Made by a program: the position numbers and the translations under genes. A DNA stretch of 64,000 bases from Gemmataceae bacterium (GTDB taxonomy: Bacteria > Planctomycetota > Planctomycetia > Gemmatales > Gemmataceae), in assembly GCA_901538445.1 (NCBI GenBank), contig LR594584.1, positions 4,737,360-4,801,359 of the forward strand, in the 5' to 3' direction. Each line of letters begins with the position of its first letter. Position 1 is the first letter of the stretch. Of the stretch, positions 43,313 to 52,136 are shown piece after piece. Below the pieces are notes generated by a model. It made no database searches. It was not told the DNA's origin and saw nothing but the letters and a program-made list of their open reading frames with translations.

Positions 43313-46063
43313 TCAGAGCCGCGGGTCGATCGGCTCGCTCTCCAGCGCGAGGACCGCGAAGGCGCACTCGTGGACGCCGCGGAGGCCGGTCCCCTTCGTG
43401 AAGCGCTCCAGACCCTCCAGGCCGAGGCCGAACTCGCGGGCCGCGAGGCCGCGCTTCGAGCCGACGGCGCGGTGCTTGAGCCGCGACAGGTTCTCAGGCA
43501 GCAGGTAATCCGGGCCGTAGATGATGCGGAGGTACTCGCGGCCGCGGACCTTCAGCGCCGGCTGCGCGAAGAACCGCTTCCCCTGCGACAGCACGTCGAA
43601 CGGCTTCACCACCATACCCTCGCCGCCCGCCGCCGTCAGGTCGAGCCACCAGCGCGTTGCGGCGTCCACCTGCGGCGCTTCGGCCAGTTCCACCACGCGG
43701 AACGGCGTCGCGACCAGCAAACTCTTGCCCTCTCCCCTTGAGGGAGAGGGTGGCGGCGCTTCGCCGCCGGGTGAGGGGTAAACCACAACCTCTCCGTTCG
43801 CTTCACCCCTCACCCGGCCGCTCGAAGATTCGCGGCCACCCTCTCCCGCAAGGGGAGAGGGCGACGACGCCAAATCTGCGAGCGTCTGCATGTGCCACTC
43901 GTGGGTGCGGTCGAAGTACAACTTGCCCTCGGTGGCGAGCAGAAAGAACGGCGCGAACCGCAGGTCCGCGACCGACTCGACCGGCCAGCAGTACCCGCGG
44001 TAGGCCGCGACGAACCGCTCGGCGTTGTCGAGTTTCGCCGCGAAGCGCGAATGCAGGTCGGGCTCGGCACCCGTGCCGTGACCGGCACGGCTCGCCAGAA
44101 CTGTAGTCACCTCCCGCAGCGCGGCGGTCGCGGCCGAGCCGGACGCCGCATACTGCCGCCGCAACAACTCCTGAGCCTTTGCTGACCACGGCATCAACTC
44201 GCCGTCGAACGCGAACCAGTCGGTGCCGAACTTCGCCCACCAATCCCGCTCGGTAAGTGCGGTGCGGACGAGGTCGAGGAACGTGGCTTCGGTCGCGGGG
44301 GCGTCGAAGAAGCGGCGGCCGGTGCGGGTGTAGACGATGCCGGTCTCGCCCGACACGCCGAAGCGCCGGTGCGCCGCGGCCGCGTCGCGGCACACGATCA
44401 CGACGGCGCGCGAGCCCATGTGCTTCTGCTCGCATACGACCCGTTCGACCCCTTCGCGGCGGAAGTAGTCGAACGCCTCGGCCGGGTGTTCGAGGAAGTC
44501 CGGCAGCGGCGACGCCTCGACCGGCGACATCGTGGGCGGCAGGTACACGAGCCACCGCGGGTCGGCCGCGAACCGCGACACCACCTCCAGCGCCGCGGCC
44601 GCGTTCTCCTCGCGGACCGTCACCTTCCCGGCGAACGCCGTGTCGATGGTGCGGCGGCCGGCGACGTCGGCGAGGTCGAGGACATCGGGTGTCGGGTGTC
44701 GGGGATCGGGTGTCGAAGAAGACGCTCCGGTCGGCGACGCGGCTGGCTCGGATTTCCCGATCCCCGACGCCCGATCCCCGCCCCCTGGCGAAGCCAGCGG
44801 CCGCTTCGACACCGCGTACTCGCGCTCGGCCGGCACCGACACGAGTTCCGGGTCGGGGTAGCGGAGCGCGGTGAGGCGGCCGCCGAACACGCACCCGGTG
44901 TCGATGCAGATGCACCGGTTCTCCCACGCGGGCGTCAGCGTCGGCGTGTGGCCGTACACCACCGTCGCCCGGCCGCGGTAGTTGGCCGCCCAGTTCAATC
45001 GAACCGGCAGGCCGAACTCGTCGCTCTCGCCGGTCGTGTCGCCGTACAGCGCGAACGCCCGCACCTTCCCCGACACGCGGCCGTGCATCTCGGCCGGCAG
45101 GCCGGCGTGCGCGACGACGAGCTTCCCGCCGTCAAGGACGAGGTGCGTCGGCAGCTTCGTGAGGAACTCGGCCACCCGGTCGCGGAACTCGGGCGGCTCG
45201 CGCTCGAACTGCGCGACCGACTCGGCCAGCCCGTGCGTGAGCTTCGTCGGCGTGCCCTTGAGCCAGCGCAGCAACTTGTCGTCGTGGTTGCCGAGTACGC
45301 AGTACGCCGCGCCGCGCTGGACGAGGTCCATCACGACGCGGAACACGCCGGGGGTGTCCGGGCCGCGGTCGCACAGGTCGCCGACGAACACCGGCTTCCG
45401 CCCCGCGAGGTGCCCGACGTCGTACCCGGTTTCCGTCTTGCGGACCGTGTACCCGAGCTTCTCGAGCAGCGCGAGCAACTCGGGCAGGCACCCGTGGACG
45501 TCGCCGATGACGTCGAACGGCCCGTGGTCGTACCGCTTGTTCACCGGCAGCGGGTACCGCACGATCTCGGCCGCGTTCACCTCGTCTTCGGAGCGGAACA
45601 CGAAGACGCGGCGGAACCCCTCGTCTTCGAGCCGGCCCAGCGAGCGCGCGAGTTCGGCCGCGTGGTTACGGGTGACGTGTGGGCCGAACGACCGCTCGGC
45701 GGCGCGGAGTTGGTTGCGGGCGTGGCACACCTCGGGCGGGAAGTCGAACACGAGCGCGACGAGCTGCGCGTGGTACTTGCGGGCCAACTCGACGAGCGGC
45801 TTGCGGGCCTCGGCGCGCACGTTGGTCGCGTCGATCACCGTGAACCGCCCGGCCGCGAGCCGCTTCTCGCACACGAGGTGCAGCACCTCGAACGCGTGCC
45901 CGGACACGGCCTGGTTCGACTCGTCGTCGGAGAGCATCCCGCGGAAGAAGTCGGACGACAGGACTTCGGTGCCCTTGAAGTGCTTGCGGGCGAACGACGA
46001 CTTGCCGCTGCCGCTGGGGCCGACGAGCATAACCAGGGCGAACTCGGGGACGTGAACGGCCAC
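43313..46063 (-). CDS. pnkp: polynucleotide kinase-phosphatase-ligase (RNA repair)
   Basis: GTG 46063 begins VAVHVPEFALVMLVGPSGSG; the product is 916 residues. The three domains of bacterial Pnkp are in order. The 5' kinase has P-loop GPSGSGKSS at about 15-23. The metallophosphoesterase has GDVHGC, VGDLCDRGPDT and GNHDDK. The C-terminal adenylyltransferase/ligase has the lysine motif CEQKHMGSRAV, FDGELMPW and EGMVVKP. Pnkp heals and seals RNA breaks, classically with the methyltransferase Hen1, for which no gene is present here. Two palindromic repeats lie inside the frame, one between the phosphatase and ligase and one inside the ligase; neither breaks the frame or a motif. Confidence 0.92.
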   Translation of the reverse strand: MAVHVPEFALVMLVGPSGSGKSSFARKHFKGTEVLSSDFFRGMLSDDESNQAVSGHAFEVLHLVCEKRLAAGRFTVIDATNVRAEARKPLVELARKYHAQLVALVFDFPPEVCHARNQLRAAERSFGPHVTRNHAAELARSLGRLEDEGFRRVFVFRSEDEVNAAEIVRYPLPVNKRYDHGPFDVIGDVHGCLPELLALLEKLGYTVRKTETGYDVGHLAGRKPVFVGDLCDRGPDTPGVFRVVMDLVQRGAAYCVLGNHDDKLLRWLKGTPTKLTHGLAESVAQFEREPPEFRDRVAEFLTKLPTHLVLDGGKLVVAHAGLPAEMHGRVSGKVRAFALYGDTTGESDEFGLPVRLNWAANYRGRATVVYGHTPTLTPAWENRCICIDTGCVFGGRLTALRYPDPELVSVPAEREYAVSKRPLASPGGGDRASGIGKSEPAASPTGASSSTPDPRHPTPDVLDLADVAGRRTIDTAFAGKVTVREENAAAALEVVSRFAADPRWLVYLPPTMSPVEASPLPDFLEHPAEAFDYFRREGVERVVCEQKHMGSRAVVIVCRDAAAAHRRFGVSGETGIVYTRTGRRFFDAPATEATFLDLVRTALTERDWWAKFGTDWFAFDGELMPWSAKAQELLRRQYAASGSAATAALREVTTVLASRAGHGTGAEPDLHSRFAAKLDNAERFVAAYRGYCWPVESVADLRFAPFFLLATEGKLYFDRTHEWHMQTLADLASSPSPLAGEGGRESSSGRVRGEANGEVVVYPSPGGEAPPPSPSRGEGKSLLVATPFRVVELAEAPQVDAATRWWLDLTAAGGEGMVVKPFDVLSQGKRFFAQPALKVRGREYLRIIYGPDYLLPENLSRLKHRAVGSKRGLAAREFGLGLEGLERFTKGTGLRGVHECAFAVLALESEPIDPRL
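43728..43861. repeat. palindromic repeat inserted in frame within pnkp
   Basis: Imperfect inverted arms at 43728-43779 and 43805-43861, each ending in its own small hairpin (CCCTCTCCCCTTGAGGGAGA and CCCTCTCCCGCAAGGGGAGA). It is translated as a Gly/Ser/Pro-rich peptide containing SPLAGEGG and PSPSRGEG, inserted between the ligase segments LYFDRTHEWHMQTLADL and LLVATPFRVVELAEAP. The reading frame is kept. Confidence 0.85.
44684..44780. repeat. palindromic G/T-rich repeat in the pnkp inter-domain linker
   Basis: The left part repeats TCGGGTG words (44684-44715) and pairs imperfectly with CGATCCCCGACGCCCGATCC near 44758-44777. It is translated as a Ser/Pro/Asp-rich linker (around GIGKSEPAASPTG) between the phosphatase and ligase domains. 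It looks like a second, unrelated repeat accommodated in frame. Confidence 0.65.
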
Positions 46064-46140
46064 GACCGCTCCTCGCGAACGAACCGGGAACCAAGACGGA
46101 CGGACCCGGCCCGCGGCCGCGAGGTTCGCGGGACCGGGAG

Positions 46141-46253
46141 CGGACCAGGGGTTGATACCCCTGGCTATTGACGGTGACCCGGTCGGGGTCACGAGCGCAA
46201 CGCAGCCCCGAAGGGGCGGTCGTCAATTGCCAGGGGTGTCAACCCCTGGTCCG
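46141..46253. repeat. long inverted repeat upstream of pnkp
   Basis: Arms of 32 nt at 46141-46172 and 46222-46253 differ at two positions; the arm begins CGGACCAGGGGTTGA and the loop is 49 nt. It fills most of the 200-bp gap between the pnkp start and the end of the ThuA gene, both on the minus strand, and may terminate the ThuA transcript. Confidence 0.8.
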
Positions 46254-46264
46254 CAGGCCTCGGC

Positions 46265-47281
46265 TCACTTCAGCAGGTCGGCGGGGGTGAGGGGCGCCCA
46301 GTCCTTCGGCCCCTTGAACTTGAACCGAGTCGGCTTGTACTCGCCCACGAGGGTCACATCGGTCTTCTCGGGGATCTTGTCCTCCAGGCCGGCGGCCCAC
46401 AGGCACCCGTTCACCACCAGCCGCCGGGTCGCCTCGAACCCGAGGTCCTCAGACCCGCCCATCGTGGTGCAGAACGCGCGGCCCTCCTTGCCCTCGCCGA
46501 GTTTGTACGTGCGGGTCCACGCCACCGGCATCATCGGATCGTTCTTCTTCCCCGCCACCGCCTTCGAGTCCGGCATCAGCGTCTCGGTCACCTCGCCGAG
46601 CACCAGGATCTCGCTGCCGGCCGGGGGGTTCGCGGTGTACACGTCGGTCGTGCCGAAGATCTCGCCGTCCTTGATGCCCTTGAGGATCGGGCTCTTCGCG
46701 CCGGCCTCGGTCACCTTCCCGCGGGTGCCCTCCTTGCCGTGGCTGCCGTGGTGCGCGACCCACTTCTCGCCGAGCACCTGCCGGCCGAACCCTCCCTCGT
46801 ACCCCTTCACGCTGCTCCCGTTACCGAGCTTGGCGTACGTCTTTCCGCCGGGGATGTTGAAGGCGTGCGTCGCGGTGCGGAGCCCGACGACCGGCTTGCC
46901 GGTGTCGAGGTACTCGGCGACGTGCTTCATCTGGTCGTCCGGCAGGTCCAGGAACCGCGCGAGCACCACGAACAGGTCGGCCGTCTTGAGGGCTTCGAGC
47001 CCCGGCACGTTGTTGATCGTCGCGTTCACGAAGCTCGTCTTCGGGTCGATGGTGAACAGCACCGTACACTTGAACCCGAGACGCTCGGCGAGGATCTTGG
47101 CGAGCTGCGGGACCGCCTCCTCGGACCGGTACTCCTGGTCCCCACTGAGGAGGACGACGTGCTTGCCCTTGCCGGGGCCGTCCTTCCCTTCGAGGACGAC
47201 CGGCTTGTACTCGTCGGCGGCGGTTGCGAGGGCAGGGGCCGCGAACAGCGCGACCGCGGCGATGAGACGAAACAGTTTCAT
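46265..47281 (-). CDS. secreted ThuA-domain protein
   Basis: ATG 47281 starts a signal peptide (MKLFRLIAAVALFAAPALAT), giving 338 residues. The ThuA-like glutamine-amidotransferase-fold domain is recognisable from VVLLSGDQEYRSEEAVPQLA, ADLFVVLARFLDLPDDQMKH and GLRTATHAFNIP, with GRKVLGEKWVAHHG-like sequence in the middle. ThuA-like proteins in planctomycetes are exported, often with sugar oxidoreductases; the enzymatic role is unresolved. It is divergently oriented to the S9 peptidase with a 98-bp shared upstream region. Confidence 0.9.
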   Translation of the reverse strand: MKLFRLIAAVALFAAPALATAADEYKPVVLEGKDGPGKGKHVVLLSGDQEYRSEEAVPQLAKILAERLGFKCTVLFTIDPKTSFVNATINNVPGLEALKTADLFVVLARFLDLPDDQMKHVAEYLDTGKPVVGLRTATHAFNIPGGKTYAKLGNGSSVKGYEGGFGRQVLGEKWVAHHGSHGKEGTRGKVTEAGAKSPILKGIKDGEIFGTTDVYTANPPAGSEILVLGEVTETLMPDSKAVAGKKNDPMMPVAWTRTYKLGEGKEGRAFCTTMGGSEDLGFEATRRLVVNGCLWAAGLEDKIPEKTDVTLVGEYKPTRFKFKGPKDWAPLTPADLLK

Positions 47282-47379
47282 GGCAGCTTCTGGGTGAGAG
47301 GTTCGGGAGGCGTGCGCGGTCAGTATACGCGGCCCGCCCCGGCCGGTACACTGCCTGAACCACGCACGGGGAGATTGAC

Positions 47380-49785
47380 ATGTTCCGCGCGCTGATCTGC
47401 GGGGTGATTGCGGTGACGCTTCCGACCGACGCGTTCGCACAGGCCTATCAGCGGCCCCCGAAGGCCGTAACCGACATCCTCGACGCCCCGCCCCCGCCGA
47501 GCCTCTCGGTGAGCCCGATGGGCGACACGGTGCTGTTCGTGCGGACCACGCGGTACCCCTCGATCGAGGAGGTCGCGGCCCCGCAACTGCGGCTCGCCGG
47601 GCTCCGGATCGACCCGCGGACCAACGGCCCGGCCCGCCCGTTCTTCATCACCGGGCTGTCGGTGATGACGCTCCCCGACGGCAAACCGTTCGAGTACCAC
47701 CTGCCGAACCACGGCCGGCCCGGCTACCCGGTGTGGGCGCCGGACGGCAAGCGGTTCGCCTTCACCGTCACCACGTCGAAGGGGATCGAACTCTGGGTCG
47801 GGGAGGCGAAGCCCGAGGGGAAGCTCCGACAGGTGCCGGGGGTCACCCTCAACGCCGCGATCGGCGACGCACTCCAGTGGATGCCCGGGAGCGAGTCGCT
47901 GCTCGTGCAGTTGATCCCCGAGGCCCGCGGCGAGCCGCCGGCGAAGCCGGTCGCGCCGGCCGGACCAGTCGTGCAGGAGAGCGACGGCAAGGCCGCCCCG
48001 GTGCGAACGTACCAGGACCTGCTCCAGAGCCCGCACGACGAGGCGCTGTTCGCGTACCACACCACGTCGCAACTCGCGGTCGTCACCCCGGGTGAGAAGG
48101 ACGCGGTCCGCAAGCTCGGCGAGCCGGCCATCGTGCTCGGCTCCGACCCGTCGCCCGACGGGCAGTTCGTCCTCGTCGGTCGCGTGGTGAAGCCGTTCTC
48201 GTACCTCCACCCGTACACGTCATTTCCGCGAGTCGTCGAGGTTCTGAACTCCGACGGCAAGGTAGTGCGGATGGTCGCCGAGCAACCGCTGCAAGACAAG
48301 GTGCCCATCGAAGGCGTACCGGTCGGCCCGCGGTCGGTGCGGTGGATTCCCACCCAACCGCACACGCTGATCTGGGTCGAAGCGCAGGACGACGGCGACC
48401 CGCGGAAGAAGGCCGAGTTCCGCGACGCCGTGTTCACGTCCGCGGTCGAGGGCCGCACGTCGGAGCTGATGAAGCTCGAGCACCGGTTCGCCGGCATGGA
48501 CTTCTTCCCGACCGGTAACCGCATGCTCGTCCGCGACTACGACCGCGAGCGGAAGTGGGGCCGCACGCTCCTCGCCCCGACGACGAACCTGCTCGCGTCG
48601 ACCGAGCCGAAGGTGCTGTTCGAGCGGTCGGTGCAGGACCGGTACGGCGACCCGGGCACCCCGCTGGGCCGCACCCTCCCGAGCGGGCACCGCGTGCTGC
48701 GGACCGCCGGCGACCCGGCCGGGAACGTGATCTGGCTGTCCGGCCCCGGCGCGTCGCCCAAGGGCGATCGCCCGTTCCTCGACAAGTTCGACGTGGCCAC
48801 CGGCAAGACGACCCGCGTGTTCCAGTCGGCCGAGAACCTGTACGAGGACGTCGCCGCGGTGCTCGACGCGAAGGGGTCGCGGTTTCTGATCCGCCGCGAG
48901 TCGCCGACCGAGCCGCCGAACTACTTCTTCCGCGACGCGAACCACGAGATCGCGATCACGAAGAACACCGACCCAGCGCCCGAACTTCGCAAGGCGACCA
49001 AGGAACTCGTGACGACGAAGCGGGCCGACGGCACCGCGATCACGTTCACGCTACACCTGCCGCCGGGCCACACCAAGGACGGGCAGAAGATCCCGGCCGT
49101 GTTCTACGCCTACCCGGTCGAGTTCGCCTCCGCCGACACCGCCGGGCAAGTCACCGGGTCGCCGCTGCGGTTCACGACGATCACCGGGTACTCGCACCTG
49201 TTCTTCCTGACACAGGGGTACGCGGTGCTGGAGGTGTCGATGCCGGTCGTCGGACCACCGGCGACCGCCAACGACACGTTCGTCGATCAGCTCGTGTCGA
49301 ACGCGAAGGCGGCGGTCGACAAGGCCGCCGAGTACGGCATCGACACGGGCCGCGTCGGCGTGATGGGGCACAGCTACGGCGCGTTCATGACCGCGAACCT
49401 GCTGGCGCACTCGGACCTGTTCCGGGCCGGCATCGCCCGCAGCGGCGCGTACAACCGCACGCTCACGCCGTTCGGGTTCCAGAACGAGCGCCGCACGTTC
49501 TGGGAGGCACCGGCGGTGTACGCCGCGATGTCGCCGTTCAACCACGCGACGAAGATCAACGAGCCGCTGCTGCTGATCCACGGGGCGGCCGACAACAACC
49601 CGGGCACGTTCACGGTGCAGAGCGAGCGGATGTACGCGGCGGTGCGGGCCAACGGCGGCACGGTGCGGCTGGTGCTCTTGCCGCACGAGTCGCACGGGTA
49701 CGAGGCCCGCGAGTCGGTCGAGCACGTTCTCCACGAGCAGTTCGCGTGGTTCGACAAGTACGTCAAGAACGCGAAACCGAAATGA
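47380..49785 (+). CDS. secreted S9-family prolyl oligopeptidase-like peptidase
   Basis: An 801-residue protein with a signal peptide (VIAVTLPTDAFAQ). The N-terminal beta-propeller region (about 40-540) is followed by the alpha/beta-hydrolase catalytic domain. The nucleophile is in VGVMGHSYGAFMTANLL, the acid in LLIHGAADNNPGT and the His in LLPHESHGYEARE. This is the S9 arrangement of Ser, Asp, His. It should cleave peptides in the periplasm; the substrate is unknown, and similar planctomycete enzymes are often annotated as glutamyl or acylaminoacyl peptidases. Confidence 0.92.
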   Translation: MFRALICGVIAVTLPTDAFAQAYQRPPKAVTDILDAPPPPSLSVSPMGDTVLFVRTTRYPSIEEVAAPQLRLAGLRIDPRTNGPARPFFITGLSVMTLPDGKPFEYHLPNHGRPGYPVWAPDGKRFAFTVTTSKGIELWVGEAKPEGKLRQVPGVTLNAAIGDALQWMPGSESLLVQLIPEARGEPPAKPVAPAGPVVQESDGKAAPVRTYQDLLQSPHDEALFAYHTTSQLAVVTPGEKDAVRKLGEPAIVLGSDPSPDGQFVLVGRVVKPFSYLHPYTSFPRVVEVLNSDGKVVRMVAEQPLQDKVPIEGVPVGPRSVRWIPTQPHTLIWVEAQDDGDPRKKAEFRDAVFTSAVEGRTSELMKLEHRFAGMDFFPTGNRMLVRDYDRERKWGRTLLAPTTNLLASTEPKVLFERSVQDRYGDPGTPLGRTLPSGHRVLRTAGDPAGNVIWLSGPGASPKGDRPFLDKFDVATGKTTRVFQSAENLYEDVAAVLDAKGSRFLIRRESPTEPPNYFFRDANHEIAITKNTDPAPELRKATKELVTTKRADGTAITFTLHLPPGHTKDGQKIPAVFYAYPVEFASADTAGQVTGSPLRFTTITGYSHLFFLTQGYAVLEVSMPVVGPPATANDTFVDQLVSNAKAAVDKAAEYGIDTGRVGVMGHSYGAFMTANLLAHSDLFRAGIARSGAYNRTLTPFGFQNERRTFWEAPAVYAAMSPFNHATKINEPLLLIHGAADNNPGTFTVQSERMYAAVRANGGTVRLVLLPHESHGYEARESVEHVLHEQFAWFDKYVKNAKPK

Positions 49786-49887
49786 AGCCGGCAGGGTTGT
49801 GCGGCGCGACCCCGCCGGGCGGACCGGGCGTACAACAAGTTCGTGAGTAGCCCGCCCGCAGCCCGATGAATCCAGAACGGAACCGGC

Positions 49888-50829
49888 ATGCCCCATTCGA
49901 CCTCACCCCGCCTCGTACTCGGCATCGACGGCGGGGCCACCAGCACGGTCGCCCTGCTCGCCGAGGCGGACACCGGCCGCGAGGTCGGCCGCGGGATCGG
50001 CGGCCCGTCGAACATCAACGCGGTCGGCATCGAGCCGTCGCTGCGGGCGCTGGACGAGGCCGTGGCCGCGGCGTTCGCGTGCGCCGATCGGACCCGCCGC
50101 CCGGTCGCCGCGGCGGCCCTGGGCTTGGCGGGGGTGGACCTCGCCGGGACCGACGTGATCCGCGGGTGGGCCGAGCGGGCCAACCTGTCCGACCGGGTGT
50201 CGGTCGCCAACGACGCGACGCTCCTGTTCGCCGCCGGCACCCCCGACGGGTGGGGGCTGGCCGTCGTCGCGGGCACCGGGTCGATCGCGTTCGCCCTCGA
50301 CCAGCAGGGGACGGCCGCGCGCGCCGGCGGGTGGGGCTACCTGCTCGGCGACGAGGGGAGCGCGTACCGCACCGGGCTCCTCGCGATCCGGGCCGCGTGC
50401 CGCTCGGCCGACGGCGTCACCCCGCCGACGAAGTTGCTCCCGGCGCTCATGGACCGGTTCGACGTGTCGGACCCCCGCGAGATCATCCCGGTCGTGTACG
50501 GCAGCGGGTGGGACAAGGCCGCCATCGCCGGGCTGGCACCGGTGGTGCTGGAACTGGCCCCCGACGACCAAACCGCCGCCGCCATTGTGGACGAGCAGGC
50601 TCTCGAGCTGGCAAAAACCGCTGCCGCAGCGGTCCACGCCGGCCGGCTCCCGCGGCGCGACGTGCCCGTCGCGCTGACCGGCGGGATGTTCCTGCGGAGC
50701 GAGCCGTTCCGCACGCAGTTCCTGGAGCACGTGAAGCTGTACGACGTGACCCCCGGCCCGGTCGGGCTGGTCGAAGACCCCGCCGCGGGCGCGATCACCA
50801 TCGCCCGGAAGCTGCTGGAGCCGCGGTAG
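49888..50829 (+). CDS. BadF/BadG-type ATPase, probable N-acetylglucosamine kinase
   Basis: A 313-residue cytoplasmic protein of the ASKHA superfamily. Phosphate-1 motif LGIDGGATSTVALLAE near the N-terminus, GLAGVDLAG, phosphate-2-like VAGTGSIAFALD and GGWGYLLGDEGSAYRTG, followed by the adenosine-contacting GGMFLRSEPFRTQ. BadF-type proteins of this size are usually N-acetylglucosamine or related amino-sugar kinases. The neighbouring divergent AnmK-like and amidotransferase-like genes support an amino-sugar or peptidoglycan-recycling role. It is convergent with the AnmK-like gene (6 bp). Confidence 0.88.
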   Translation: MPHSTSPRLVLGIDGGATSTVALLAEADTGREVGRGIGGPSNINAVGIEPSLRALDEAVAAAFACADRTRRPVAAAALGLAGVDLAGTDVIRGWAERANLSDRVSVANDATLLFAAGTPDGWGLAVVAGTGSIAFALDQQGTAARAGGWGYLLGDEGSAYRTGLLAIRAACRSADGVTPPTKLLPALMDRFDVSDPREIIPVVYGSGWDKAAIAGLAPVVLELAPDDQTAAAIVDEQALELAKTAAAAVHAGRLPRRDVPVALTGGMFLRSEPFRTQFLEHVKLYDVTPGPVGLVEDPAAGAITIARKLLEPR

Positions 50830-50835
50830 GCCGCG

Positions 50836-52032
50836 TCACGCCGCCCGGTTCGCCCGCGGGTACTCGCCGGTCTGGTCGGCGACCCACGCGGCGACCTTCG
50901 CCCAGTTCCGGCCGTCGCCCGGGGCGAGGTGCCCGAGCAGGCGGCCGCCGTTGGCCCCGGTCAGCACCGACAGGTTCCCCGCGACCCCGTCGCACGTCAG
51001 CGCCGCCAGCACCGCCGCGGCCGCCGCGTTCCGCGCCTGGGCCGGCACACCGGCTGCCTCGGACCGCTCCACGACCGCCCCACCGAACTGCTGCGACACC
51101 AGTTGCCACAGGAACCCGTTGCGGACCCCGCTGCCCGTGGCGAGCACCGGTCCGGTGGCCGCCGGGAGCCACGCCCGCGCCGCGGCACCGACCGACCGGG
51201 CGATGAGGTGGGTCGCGGTGCAGAGCAGGTCCGGGAGGGTCGCCCCGAGTTGCCGGGCGGCCTCGAACGTGTCGAGCAGGAACCCGCGGCCGAACGCCTC
51301 GGGGTGGACCGCCTTGGGCGGGGTCCGCGTCAGGTGCGGGTGGTCGAGCCACCGGGCCAGCAGCGGCTCCAGGCACGTCCCCTGCACCGCCCGCTTCCCG
51401 CCCGCGTCCACGAGTTCCTTGCCCCGGGTGCCGTGGTACAGGACCGCGTCGAGGAGCTGGTTCCCCGGCCCGGCCTCGAACCCCGCGACGCCCGACAGTT
51501 TCCCGCCCGCGGGGACGAACAGGAGCCCGGTGACCGCACCGAGGTGGACGAGCACTCGCGGGCTCGTCGGGTCGCGGAACAACAGCGCGTCGGCGGCCGC
51601 GGTGATGGGGTGGCCCGACCCGCCCGCGGCCCGGTCCCGGTGCCGGAAGGCGTGAACCACGGTGAGGCCCGTGTGCTCGGCGACGCGGTCGGCGACCTCG
51701 GCCCACGGCACCGCGACCGGCGCGACCGGGTGCGCCGGTTCCAGCAGCGCGGCGGCGAAGGCGTCGCGGGCCGACCGGCCCGTGCGGGTGAGGACGTGCC
51801 GCACCGCGTGGGTCGCGGCCTCGGCGATGTTGCGGGTGGCGTCGGCGGTCGGGGGCGGCGCGCCCGGCACGGCGGAGCGGACGAAGTCGCGGACGGTGAG
51901 CGGGAACGCGACGCGGACCGTCGCGGACACCGCGGGGGCGAGGTCGAGGCCGACGCCGGCGGCCTGAACCGCTGCGGCGTCCACCCCCTCCAGCCCGGAG
52001 CCGACCGACAGACCGATGAGGAGTCGGGACAT
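50836..52032 (-). CDS. divergent anhydro-N-acetylmuramic acid kinase-like protein
   Basis: A 398-residue protein with the overall layout of AnmK, a kinase that opens and phosphorylates 1,6-anhydro-MurNAc during peptidoglycan recycling. The N-terminal motif, normally GTSLDGVD, is GSGLEGVD, and the central motif, normally DTGPGN, is FEAGPGN, so two conserved Asp positions carry Glu. The GQGAPLVP and NIGGIANL segments are replaced by ITAAADALL and HLGAVTGLL. The C-terminal half (TGSGVRNGFLWQLVSQQFGG) retains the family fold. Activity on anhydro-MurNAc is doubtful; another sugar substrate or a regulatory role is possible. Confidence 0.75.
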   Translation of the reverse strand: MSRLLIGLSVGSGLEGVDAAAVQAAGVGLDLAPAVSATVRVAFPLTVRDFVRSAVPGAPPPTADATRNIAEAATHAVRHVLTRTGRSARDAFAAALLEPAHPVAPVAVPWAEVADRVAEHTGLTVVHAFRHRDRAAGGSGHPITAAADALLFRDPTSPRVLVHLGAVTGLLFVPAGGKLSGVAGFEAGPGNQLLDAVLYHGTRGKELVDAGGKRAVQGTCLEPLLARWLDHPHLTRTPPKAVHPEAFGRGFLLDTFEAARQLGATLPDLLCTATHLIARSVGAAARAWLPAATGPVLATGSGVRNGFLWQLVSQQFGGAVVERSEAAGVPAQARNAAAAAVLAALTCDGVAGNLSVLTGANGGRLLGHLAPGDGRNWAKVAAWVADQTGEYPRANRAA

Positions 52033-52038
52033 GGCACC

Positions 52039-52130
52039 GTTTCGAGTTTCGAGTTCAACGCTTCGAGTTCACCACCGACCTTCGCCGTCGCCGAGCTCGA
52101 ACATGAAACCGGAAACTCGAAACTCGAAAC
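52039..52130. repeat. hairpin built from TTTCGAG words
   Basis: Left arm 52039-52056 (GTTTCGAGTTTCGAGTTC) pairs with the right arm 52112-52130; a further TTCGAGTTC lies between. It fills the 104-bp gap between two minus-strand genes, directly upstream of the AnmK-like start codon. Confidence 0.75.
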
Positions 52131-52136
52131 GACCGG

